Shown one piece after another: positions 21,906 through 30,370 of a stretch of DNA of 42,078 nt (positions within the stretch are counted from its first letter, which is position 1; every line of letters begins with the position of its first letter). Where the stretch lies: the NCBI GenBank assembly GCA_016842045.1, contig JAEVEY010000073.1:1-42078 (forward strand), written 5' to 3'. This DNA is from Candidatus Thermoflexus sinensis. GTDB lineage: Bacteria; Chloroflexota; Anaerolineae; Thermoflexales; Thermoflexaceae. The notes below the pieces were generated by a model that had not been told where the DNA came from, searched no databases, and was given only the letters and a program-made list of their open reading frames with translations. A program made the translations under genes and the position numbers.

Positions 21906-24110
21906 TTAACGGCGGCGATGGGCCTCGCGGACGTTGGGGATCTGCTCGATGCGCGCCAGGGCTCGATGGAGCTGGGCCGCCGAGCGGACCTCCAGGGTGG
22001 CCTGGAAGACCGCAAAGCCGTTCCGGGTGTCTACCGTGATGCGAGCGATGTTGATCTGTTCGTCTTTCAAAACGCCGCTGATCTCGTGGAGCAGGCCCAC
22101 GCGGTCGATGGCCACGATCTCCACTTCGACCGGGTATCCTTTCTCCCCCGCCGGGAACTGCACCTCGATCAGACGCTCCGGGGAACGGATGTTCAGGATG
22201 TTCGGGCAGTTCCGACGGTGGATCGTGATCCCGCGGTTGCGGGTGATGTATCCGATCACCTCATCCCCGGGCACCGGGTTGCAACACCGGGCCAGCTGCA
22301 TCAGGAGTCCCTGGGGGTTGTTCTCCACCAGCACAGGTCGGGAGGCGTCGTAGCGTTCAGGGAGGGTAGGGAGCTCCGGCGCGGCCTTCTGCTCCTCCCG
22401 GCGCCGCTCCTCCTCCATCCGGATCAGGCGGGGAGCCAGCTGCTCAGGGGAGACATCCCCCCAGCCAATGGCGGCCAGCAGATCCTCGGGCTCTTTATAG
22501 CCGAACTCCCCATATAGCCGACGGGCGGCCTCATCGACCGAGAAGGGGACGCCCAGGCGTCGGATCTCCTGAGCCAGGATCTCCCGGCCGTGGAGGATGT
22601 TCTCGGCGCGGCCCTGCTGCTTGAACCACTGGCGGATCTTCTGGCGGGCGCGAGAGGTCTTCACATACCCCTTCGCCGGATCCAGCCAGTCCCGGCTGGG
22701 GCCGCCCTGCTTGGCCGGGATGATCTCCACCTGGTCCCCCATTTGCAGGACATAGTTCAGGGGGACCCACTTGCCGTTCACCCGGGCGCCGCGGCAACGG
22801 TGCCCCAGTTCGGTGTGGATATGGTAAGCGAAATCGATGGGCGTGCTCCCCCGGGGCAGGTCGATGACGTCCCCTTTCGGGGTGAACACGTAAATTCGAT
22901 CCTCGAAGACGTCTGTCTTAAGGGACTCGACAAACTCCTTCGCCGAGGTCACCTCATTGCGCCACTCCATCAGGGAGCGCAGCCAGGCCACCTTCTTCTC
23001 ATAGGCCAGATCGCGCTTCGAAACCTGTTCCTTATAGATCCAGTGGGCGGCGATGCCGTATTCGGCCTCCCAGTGCATCTCCCAGGTGCGGATCTGCACC
23101 TCCAGCGTTTTGCCGTCCTCCAGCATCACCGCCGTGTGCAGGCTACGATAGGAATTGTCCTTGGGATTGGCGATGTAGTCATCAAACTCCTTGGGGATGG
23201 GCCGCCACATGGAGTGGATAATGCCCAGGACCTGGTAGCATTCGGGGATAGTGTTCACGATGATGCGGACGGCCCGCACATCGTAAACCTGGTCGAAGGA
23301 GACCCCCTTGCGGAGCATTTTGCGGTAGATGCTGTAAATGTGCTTGGCCCGGCCGGTGACCTCCGCCTGGATCCCTTCTTCGGCCAGGCGGGCTTTGATT
23401 CGTTCCACGATTTTCTGGATATGGCGTTCCCTTTCCGCCCGCCGTTCATCGATGGCCTGGGCGATCTCCCGATATTTCTCCGGTTCCAGGTAGCGAAAGG
23501 CCAGGTCCTCCAGCTCCCACTTCAGCTGCCAGATCCCCAGGCGGTTGGCCAGAGGGGCGTAGATCTCCAGGGTCTCGCGGGCGATGCGTTTCTGTTTCTC
23601 AGGGGGAAGCGCTCCTAAGGTGCGCATGTTGTGCAGGCGATCCGCCAGCTTGATCAGCACGACCCGGGGATCTTCCACCATGGCGAAGAAGATCTTGCGA
23701 ATGTTCTCCGCGCTCTGCTCGTCCCGGGCGGTGCGGCGGGCCTCGCCATCCTCCGGCTGGGCACGGAGACGATCAATGTATTTCAACTTGGTGACCCCAT
23801 CGACCAGGCGGGCGATCTCCTCCCCAAATTCCCGCCGGATATCGTCCAGGGTCACCCCCGTATCTTCCACCACATCATGCAGCAGACCGGCGGCGATCAC
23901 GGGGGGATCCATGCGGAGCTCCGCCAGGATGCCGGCCACGGCCAGGCAATGATACAGATAGGGTTCTCCGGAGGCGCGGGTCTGATGGCAATGGGCCCGC
24001 TCCGCAATCTGATAGGCCCGCTCGATCAGCGCTCGATCCGAAGGGCTCAGGGGATCCCGGATCTGTTCCAGGAGGAACTCCAGGGTCGTGGGATTCTGCA
24101 CGCCCACCAT
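21906..24110 (-). CDS. rel: Bifunctional (p)ppGpp synthetase/hydrolase (RelA/SpoT homolog)
   Basis: HD domain (AGLLHDVVEDTGVTLDDI); synthetase (YRSLHTAVMLEDGKTLEVQIRTWEMHWEAEYGIAAHWIYKE); TGS (VFTPKGDVIDLPRGSTPIDFAYHIHTELGHRC); C-terminal ACT. Confidence 0.96.
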   Translation of the reverse strand: MVGVQNPTTLEFLLEQIRDPLSPSDRALIERAYQIAERAHCHQTRASGEPYLYHCLAVAGILAELRMDPPVIAAGLLHDVVEDTGVTLDDIRREFGEEIARLVDGVTKLKYIDRLRAQPEDGEARRTARDEQSAENIRKIFFAMVEDPRVVLIKLADRLHNMRTLGALPPEKQKRIARETLEIYAPLANRLGIWQLKWELEDLAFRYLEPEKYREIAQAIDERRAERERHIQKIVERIKARLAEEGIQAEVTGRAKHIYSIYRKMLRKGVSFDQVYDVRAVRIIVNTIPECYQVLGIIHSMWRPIPKEFDDYIANPKDNSYRSLHTAVMLEDGKTLEVQIRTWEMHWEAEYGIAAHWIYKEQVSKRDLAYEKKVAWLRSLMEWRNEVTSAKEFVESLKTDVFEDRIYVFTPKGDVIDLPRGSTPIDFAYHIHTELGHRCRGARVNGKWVPLNYVLQMGDQVEIIPAKQGGPSRDWLDPAKGYVKTSRARQKIRQWFKQQGRAENILHGREILAQEIRRLGVPFSVDEAARRLYGEFGYKEPEDLLAAIGWGDVSPEQLAPRLIRMEEERRREEQKAAPELPTLPERYDASRPVLVENNPQGLLMQLARCCNPVPGDEVIGYITRNRGITIHRRNCPNILNIRSPERLIEVQFPAGEKGYPVEVEIVAIDRVGLLHEISGVLKDEQINIARITVDTRNGFAVFQATLEVRSAAQLHRALARIEQIPNVREAHRRR

Positions 24111-24174
24111 GCCGCCACCGCCTTTCCCCTTTGCTTAATTATAACGCAATATTTTTGGCCCTTCTGCAGGGACA

Positions 24175-24363
24175 TAACGATTCCGCCTGGCCCTATTCGG
24201 TTCGAAGCTCTTGCGAAGAGGTGGAAGGGCCCCACCCCGAAATATGTGAGGGCCGAGCCGCACGCCTCTGGCGCACGGCCCGGCGCCCAAAGCCCATAGG
24301 AGAAAACTTGTAGGAAGCGCCCATATCTGTATGGCGTACGGCGTGGGAATAGCGGAATCGTTA
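24175..24363. mobile_element. MITE-like element, family C, 189 bp, perfect 12-bp TIR
   Basis: TAACGATTCCGC (24175-24186)...GCGGAATCGTTA (24352-24363). Interior partly resembles family A. Confidence 0.7.
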
Positions 24364-24486
24364 CCCGGGGACGTTTGGGGCTGGCCCATACCCGGTTTTG
24401 ATCTGCGGATCGCCGGTTCCGTCTGGGCGGTGGGCAGTGGGAAGCAAGCCCCCCATATCAGGGGGAAGGGATCGTTTTGTAAGAAA

Positions 24487-24651
24487 CTGGATTTTGGACA
24501 AACTCCTCCCTTTCCTCAGGATGGGGGATTCAACTTCCCCCCTCCCCGCGGCCCAGAGGGCCGCGGGGAGGGGGGAAGGGGGGAGGGGCTTGCCTCACGC
24601 AAGGGAAGGGCTTGAACGAGAAATCAGATGGCCCGTTTGTCCAAAGTCCAA
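24487..24651. mobile_element. MITE-like element, family D, 165 bp, 17-bp imperfect TIR and 8-bp target duplication
   Basis: CTGGATTTTGGACAAAC...GTTTGTCCAAAGTCCAA (15/17), flanked by GTAAGAAA at 24479-24486 and 24652-24659. 45-bp perfect hairpin at 24534-24578. Confidence 0.8.
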
Positions 24652-24719
24652 GTAAGAAAGGTCAGGCCTCGCAATGTCCGCACATGATCCTGTCGAGCCC
24701 GAACATGCTGAGCGCCCTG

Positions 24720-25586
24720 TCACCCGGCGAACCCGGCCTGTCGGGCGGCGTCCGCCAGCGCCCGCCGAACCAGGACCTCTACCATCTCACGTCGATACTC
24801 CGAGGAGCCCCGGAAATCGCCAGGGGGATTCACCTGTTCGCGAGCCTGGCGTGCAGCAGCGATGAAGCGCTCCGGGTCCGGTGGCCGCCCCTCCAGGATG
24901 TGCTCCACCCCCATCAGCCGGATCGGCCGGGAGGCAACCCCTCCCACCGCAATTCGCACGCCGTAGCAGGCCCCATCGATGCCCCGGAACAACCGGACCG
25001 CTACCCCCACGATGGGCGCGTCCGCGGGGGTCCGGGCAACCTTGTGAAAGGAGACCCCCATCGGTGCCGCAGAGAACGGGAGACGGATCTCCGTAACAAT
25101 CATCCCCTGGCGCCGGAGGGCCTCCCGGTAATCGTAGAAGGCTTCCAGATGCAGCGCCCGCGGGGACTCCGGTTCAGTGAACACGATGAGTTCGGCCTCG
25201 AGAGCGATCAGGACGGTCGCCAGGGGCTGCTCGCCGGAGGCACCGACCACCGCCCCGCCCACCGTGCGCTGATTCCGCAGTGGAAGCGGGGCCGTTTCCC
25301 GAGCGGCCGTGGCGAGGATGCCGCCTCCATAGGCGGCGCTCTCTGGGGCCTCTACCAGCGCCTGCAAAGGCGTCGTCGTCCCGATCCGGAGCGTGTTCCC
25401 CTCCAGCCGGATGAAATTCAATCCCAGGTCCTGGAGGTCCACCACCGCCTCGACCTCCCGTGCTCCTTCCGCCAGGACCTGGGTTCCTCCACCAATGGGC
25501 ACCGTCCGGATATCCGGACGTCGCAGGAGAGCGAGCGCTTCCGTCAGCGTTTTCGGACGGTGGTACTCCCGCAGGTTCAGCAGCAT
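24720..25586 (-). CDS. FAD-binding subunit of xanthine dehydrogenase/CO dehydrogenase family (CoxM/CutM-like)
   Basis: NLREYHRPKTLTEALALLRRPDIRTVPIGGGTQVLAEGAREVEAVVDLQDLGLN; LPLRNQRTVGGAVVGA. Confidence 0.88.
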   Translation of the reverse strand: MLLNLREYHRPKTLTEALALLRRPDIRTVPIGGGTQVLAEGAREVEAVVDLQDLGLNFIRLEGNTLRIGTTTPLQALVEAPESAAYGGGILATAARETAPLPLRNQRTVGGAVVGASGEQPLATVLIALEAELIVFTEPESPRALHLEAFYDYREALRRQGMIVTEIRLPFSAAPMGVSFHKVARTPADAPIVGVAVRLFRGIDGACYGVRIAVGGVASRPIRLMGVEHILEGRPPDPERFIAAARQAREQVNPPGDFRGSSEYRREMVEVLVRRALADAARQAGFAG

Positions 25587-25633
25587 GGAGTGGAACCTCC
25601 TGAGCGATGCCTTGTCAAAGCGGGGAAGGGCTT

Positions 25634-26113
25634 TCAGCTCTGCTCTTCCCCAGGATATACCCGCCAGAACGGCCGTTCCGCGTCGAACGTCGCCTGGATC
25701 TCTGGCGGAACGTTCGCCAGGACGGCTTCCGCTTCCGCGCAGAGCGTTCCATCCAGCCGGCGGAGCTCCGCTCGCGCCTGGGCCAGGCGTGATCCGATGC
25801 GAAGGGGATGGGCGATTAAAAGAAGCGGTTGTCCGGTGGGGACGGGATGGTGATAGCGGACCTTCAGCTGGGCGGTGACCATGAAGCGCTCGGGAGCTCC
25901 GATCATCAACGCGCGTCCCGCCGCCTCGTCCAGCAGGGCAGCAACGACCCCGCCGTGAGCCACCCCTGGATATCCCTGATAGACCTCAGGGATCACCACC
26001 TCCGCCCGCACTGTGGTCATCCCATCCTCATAGAAGCGGACCCTCAGGCCTGCCGGGTTCTGGAGGCCGCAAACAAAGCACATCCGGGAATTCGGTTGAG
26101 GAGACCAGGCCAT
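25634..26113 (-). CDS. PaaI-type hotdog-fold thioesterase
   Basis: CFVCGLQNPAGLRVRFYEDG...YQGYPGVAHGGVVAALLDEAAGRAL...AQLKVRYHHPVPTGQPL. Confidence 0.9.
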   Translation of the reverse strand: MAWSPQPNSRMCFVCGLQNPAGLRVRFYEDGMTTVRAEVVIPEVYQGYPGVAHGGVVAALLDEAAGRALMIGAPERFMVTAQLKVRYHHPVPTGQPLLLIAHPLRIGSRLAQARAELRRLDGTLCAEAEAVLANVPPEIQATFDAERPFWRVYPGEEQS

Positions 26114-26173
26114 GGGTGCCCCTTCGTCAACATGAGGCTCAGCAACGGCAAACCCAGCCCCACCTTTCTGGCG

Positions 26174-27169
26174 TCAGGCCTGGGCGAAGATATCGATCAT
26201 CAACCGGACATCGCCCAGCGGATAGAGGACCGGGCACGTGCATCCGGCCGCGCGATATTCATCGACCTTCCGACGGACCTCCTCAGGAGATCCGCTGGCG
26301 GTGATCAGTTGCACGATATCATCGGGAACCAGTTCCATCGCTCGTTCGATCTGCTCCGGGGTCGCGGGCCAGGTGAGGACGCGTCCGATTTCATCCAGGA
26401 GTTCCTGAGGGACCCCGCTGGCTTTCATGATATGGGGCTGCTGGCCCAGATACTGGGTCACCAGCTTCCGGGCGCTGTCCAGCGCCTTTTTGCGGTCATG
26501 GTCCACGGAACAGACCACTAACTGAGGCCGGTCGATGTCCTCCACGCGACGGCCGGCCCGCCTCGCCCCGATCTCCAGATGGTGAAGCGCCATCTCGTTG
26601 TATTTCGGTGACACCAGGTAATTGAGCAGGACGCCATCCGCGATCTCGCCTGCCAGCTCCATCATCTGCATGCCAGTCGCCCCGATGTAAATCGGCACAT
26701 TGCGCGGCTCCCGACGTCCATATACCACATCCAGCTCCACATCCGTGAGATGAACGAACTCGCCGTGGAACGTTACGCGTTTCATGGCCAGAAGGTCGCG
26801 CACCACGGTCACCACTTCCCGCATGGCCTTTAAGGGCTTTTCGCGTTTGATGCCAACCTTGGAAGCCAGCGGGTCCCACCAGGCGCCGATGCCCAGGATG
26901 ATCCGGTTCGGGGCGAGGTCGTCCAGGGTGAGAAAAGTCGCGGCGATCAGGGCCGGGTTGCGGGTCCAGTTGTTGATCACGCCGGAGGCCACCTTGATCC
27001 GTTCGGTAACGGCAGCGTAGGCAGCCATCGGCACGATGGCGTCGCGCACCAGGCGGGATTCTGCCTGCCAGACGGCCTCGAAGCCTCGTTGCTCTGCATA
27101 TCGCACATATTGCATGGCTTCTCGCAGGTCGTGGGCGTCCTGGAGGTAGAGGGCGACGCGCTCCGGCAT
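26174..27169 (-). CDS. LLM-class (luciferase-like / F420-dependent) flavin oxidoreductase
   Basis: [87 protein letters not shown]. Start moved to MPERV, which has an RBS. Confidence 0.88.
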   Translation of the reverse strand: MPERVALYLQDAHDLREAMQYVRYAEQRGFEAVWQAESRLVRDAIVPMAAYAAVTERIKVASGVINNWTRNPALIAATFLTLDDLAPNRIILGIGAWWDPLASKVGIKREKPLKAMREVVTVVRDLLAMKRVTFHGEFVHLTDVELDVVYGRREPRNVPIYIGATGMQMMELAGEIADGVLLNYLVSPKYNEMALHHLEIGARRAGRRVEDIDRPQLVVCSVDHDRKKALDSARKLVTQYLGQQPHIMKASGVPQELLDEIGRVLTWPATPEQIERAMELVPDDIVQLITASGSPEEVRRKVDEYRAAGCTCPVLYPLGDVRLMIDIFAQA

Positions 27170-27227
27170 AGGGGCCTCCCTGTGGCGATTTCTTTCATTC
27201 ATTTTAATTCAGCTCTCCGCTTGGGGT

Positions 27228-28202
27228 TTATCGTGTTTGGGTGAGGGAGCCGCCGGGGGCGGCCTGCTCCCCCTCGGCTTCACCGGGTGGGGGATCGGGG
27301 AACTGGGCCTCCTCCACAAAATGCTCCAGCACCCGCCCGACGGCCTCCAGGGTTCGGGGGGAGATCCGATCCAGGGTGTCCGCGGTCGTGTGCCACGCCG
27401 GGTAATCGAAATCGATGATATCCACGGCGGGGATGCCACGCTCCAGGAAGGGGAGGTGATCATCGATCAGCGCCCAGCGGGGCTCCGGGATGAACCATTC
27501 CCGATAGCCCAGCTCCGCTGCGATCCGCCAGAGTCGCTCGCGCAACAGAGGATCCGAGTGCCGCTCATAATAAAACTGCGGATCGGCATCCCCGACCATG
27601 TCCACCAGGATCATGGCCGTGGGAGTCGCTGGGAGGGTGGCCGCAAAATGGGTGGAACCGATGATCCACGGCAGGCCCTCCAGTCCTCCCTGATCCTCCG
27701 CATCAAAGAAGACCAGCCAGACCTCATGGCGCAGGCGTGGGCGATCGAGGACACGGGCCAGCTCGAGCAACACCGCGACGCCGCTGGCGCCATCGTTGGC
27801 CCCCGGCACCGGATCCTCCGGGCGTTCCGGATCTCGATCCGCCCGGCGGCGGGTATCGTAATGGGCCCCCAGCAGGATCGGCGGGCCCTGGCCGGCGCGA
27901 GCGATCAGATTGCGCCCCGAGATCCCGAAGGCCACGAAAGGCTGAACCTCAAAGCGCCAGCCCTCGCGGGTCACATAGTTCTGAATGTAGCGCTGAACCC
28001 GTTCCCAGCCGGGGCTTCCCGGGTAGCGGGGACCCATCGCCAGCTGTGCCTGAACGTGGCGAAATGCCGCCTGCCCATCAAAGCGAGGTTCTGCGGGTAG
28101 AGGCGAAGGATGACAGGCCGCGAGCAGCAGGAGGAAGGCTGCTGCCTGCCACAGAAGAGGGAACCCGAGATGTTTTCCAAATCCTGTATCGAGTCTACTC
28201 AT
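27228..28202 (-). CDS. M28-family metallopeptidase / glutaminyl-cyclase-like lipoprotein
   Basis: Lipobox FLLLLAAC; LLGAHYDTR; GANDGASGVAVLLELARVL; VFFDAEDQGG. Confidence 0.88.
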   Translation of the reverse strand: MSRLDTGFGKHLGFPLLWQAAAFLLLLAACHPSPLPAEPRFDGQAAFRHVQAQLAMGPRYPGSPGWERVQRYIQNYVTREGWRFEVQPFVAFGISGRNLIARAGQGPPILLGAHYDTRRRADRDPERPEDPVPGANDGASGVAVLLELARVLDRPRLRHEVWLVFFDAEDQGGLEGLPWIIGSTHFAATLPATPTAMILVDMVGDADPQFYYERHSDPLLRERLWRIAAELGYREWFIPEPRWALIDDHLPFLERGIPAVDIIDFDYPAWHTTADTLDRISPRTLEAVGRVLEHFVEEAQFPDPPPGEAEGEQAAPGGSLTQTR

Positions 28203-28220
28203 GGCTCATGAAAAGGAGTC

Positions 28221-28402
28221 GTAACTGTTCAGGTGCCGGCCTGGATAGGGGTCGCAAGGGCGATTGTGCAGGACAACGGCGAGCCGTTGTCCTGCACGCC
28301 CGTTTCCCAGGTCGCCCTCGTAGAGGGCGAAAGGATCTCCGAATGGGATGGAAGGGAGAGATCGCTTCGCCTTCGGCTCGCAATGATCGCCTGAACAGTT
28401 AC
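28221..28402. mobile_element. MITE-like element, family E, 182 bp, perfect 13-bp TIR
   Basis: GTAACTGTTCAGG (28221-28233)...CCTGAACAGTTAC (28390-28402). Internal hairpins include GTGCAGGACAACGG-cgag-CCGTTGTCCTGCAC. Confidence 0.75.
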
Positions 28403-28413
28403 AAGTAGTTTTC

Positions 28414-28450
28414 GTGGTGAGGGACACGCTTTCAGCGTGTCCCTCACCAC
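28414..28450. terminator. 37-bp perfect hairpin, 17-bp arms, loop TTC
   Basis: GTGGTGAGGGACACGCT-TTC-AGCGTGTCCCTCACCAC between apgM and the M28 gene (both minus). Confidence 0.55.
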
Positions 28451-28483
28451 ACCCATTCCCTGGACGCTACCCACGTGAGATTG

Positions 28484-29695
28484 TTATGCTCCCAGTCGGG
28501 AAAGACGGCCCGCGTGGGCCAGGATCAGTGGCATCAGATCCGTGGCCATGAAGATCCCCAGCCCTCCGGTCCGGCATGCTCGCTCCCCAAAGCCTGAGGC
28601 GCCATCCGGCCGGGCGGTTCGCGGCGCCCAGAGGAGCACCGGAACCGGATGCCAGGTGTGGGTTCGAAGGGCGGCCGGGGTGGAGTGATCGCCGGTGATC
28701 ACCAGGACGTCCGGCTGGCGTTCCAGCAGGATCGGCAGGGCGGCGTCGACGGTCTCGATCACCCGGACCTTGGCGGCGAAATCGCCATCTTCCCCCCGGC
28801 TATCCGTGGGCTTGATATGGATGAAGAAGAAATCGAAGCGATCCCAATGGGTGACGACCTCCTGGAAGATCTCGGCCGGGGTATCCCCATGGACGTCAAG
28901 GGTCTCCATGCCGACCAGGCGGGCCACCCCGCGATACATCGGGTAAACCGCCGCCGCGGCGGCGCGGAGTTTGTAGACCTCCTGGAAAGACGGCAGGCGC
29001 GGAGGGCGATCGAATCCGCGCAGGGCGACCATGTTCGCCGGATGGGCATCCTTGAGGAGCGCCCGCGCCTGCTCAATCCACTGGTTGACCAGCGCCGCGG
29101 TTCGTTCCGCTTCGGGTTGAAGCGCCTGCACGGGCATAGGCGGCACGCCGGTCTTCCCCGGATCTGTCTCCGTCAGTGCGGGGGAGAGCTCTTCCCCACG
29201 CAGGACCAGGACGAAGCGATGCTCTTTCACCGGCTCCACGAACACCTCCACGCCCTCCAGGCGGATGGACCGCAGGCGTTCCACCAGGCGGGCGCTCACC
29301 TCGGTGGGGATCCGGCCGGCGCGTCGATCCACAATCCGGCCTTCCGCGTCCACGGTAATGAAGTTGCCCCGGGCCGCCACGTCGTGGGGCTCCAGCGGGA
29401 AGCCGATCCCGACTGCCTCCAGCACCCCCCGCCCGACCGGGTAGACCAGCGGATCGTAGCCGAAGAGGGCCAGATGAGCGTAACCGCTGCCGGGGGCCAG
29501 CCCGGGCCGCACCGGGATATGGAGGCCCAGCGTGCCCTCCGCCGCGAGGCGATCCATGTTCGGCGTATGAGCCGCCTCCAGCTCCGTCGGCCCTCCAGGC
29601 TCGATGGGCATCCCACCCAGGCCGTCCATCACCAGCAGCACGATCTTCGTCATGCCTTCCGTGGCAAGCTCCGCGATGAGCTGGAGATCCGCCAT
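28484..29695 (-). CDS. apgM: 2,3-bisphosphoglycerate-independent phosphoglycerate mutase, archaeal type (ApgM)
   Basis: IVLLVMDGLGGMPIEPGGPTELEAAHTPNMDRLAAEGTLGLHIPVRPGLAPGSGYAHLALFGYDPLVYPVGRGVLEA; DVLVITGDHSTPA. Confidence 0.92.
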   Translation of the reverse strand: MADLQLIAELATEGMTKIVLLVMDGLGGMPIEPGGPTELEAAHTPNMDRLAAEGTLGLHIPVRPGLAPGSGYAHLALFGYDPLVYPVGRGVLEAVGIGFPLEPHDVAARGNFITVDAEGRIVDRRAGRIPTEVSARLVERLRSIRLEGVEVFVEPVKEHRFVLVLRGEELSPALTETDPGKTGVPPMPVQALQPEAERTAALVNQWIEQARALLKDAHPANMVALRGFDRPPRLPSFQEVYKLRAAAAAVYPMYRGVARLVGMETLDVHGDTPAEIFQEVVTHWDRFDFFFIHIKPTDSRGEDGDFAAKVRVIETVDAALPILLERQPDVLVITGDHSTPAALRTHTWHPVPVLLWAPRTARPDGASGFGERACRTGGLGIFMATDLMPLILAHAGRLSRLGA

Positions 29696-29868
29696 AGGGG
29701 TCCTCCTCTGTTTTCCATCAGTGGCTGTGTCGGGTTGTGAAAGAAAGTATGAATTGGGGATAGGGGCGCTCCGGATGACCCCTCCTCCAAAAGATCCTTA
29801 TGAAGGTGGTCACAGGCCGAAGGCCCCGCCCCATCTCCTGGAGATCCGTGATGAGAAAAGATCGGGCC

Positions 29869-30270
29869 CTAAGGCTCGGCCAGGCGTTGTAAAGCGGCTC
29901 GCAGCTGCCGGGCGAGCGGGAGAACTGCTTCCGGGGCGACGTGGGCCGCCGTCTGATCCTGAAGCTGCTGGAAGTCCGTCTGCCACTGTCGCACTTCAGC
30001 CGGCCGGGTCAACGCCAGATGTCCGGCTGCCTTCTCAAACGCGGAGCGCGCCCGCTGCAGCGCTCCTCGCGCCTCCTCGGGTGCGGTCGGATAGGTTTGC
30101 AGGAAAAGATCGAGCTGGCGGATGGCCTCTCGAAGCTCCCGGCGGGCCAGCTGCGCGGTTTCCGTTTCCATCCGGGGCCGCGTGGCCCAGACCAGGCCTC
30201 CAAGGAGGCCCATGGCGGTGACAATGCCCAGCAGAATAAGCACCCAGCGTGTTCGGAACCAGAGTATCAT
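29869..30270 (-). CDS. Hypothetical protein with one N-terminal TM helix
   Basis: MILWFRTRWVLILLGIVTAMGLLGGLVWATRPRMETETAQLARRELREAIRQLDLFL. Confidence 0.6.
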   Translation of the reverse strand: MILWFRTRWVLILLGIVTAMGLLGGLVWATRPRMETETAQLARRELREAIRQLDLFLQTYPTAPEEARGALQRARSAFEKAAGHLALTRPAEVRQWQTDFQQLQDQTAAHVAPEAVLPLARQLRAALQRLAEP

Positions 30271-30370
30271 GGGTTCTCCAGGGCAGATGTTACAGAGCGG
30301 CGACCGATCCGCGGCGGACCGTTCGGTTCTGCTCGAATTATCTTAACCCGATTGGCAAAGAGTTCCAACC

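Noticed and set aside
28221-28402. Target-site duplication around the GTAACTGTTCAGG element
   Set aside because: Flanks (gagtc / aagta) do not match; mobility is inferred only from the TIRs.
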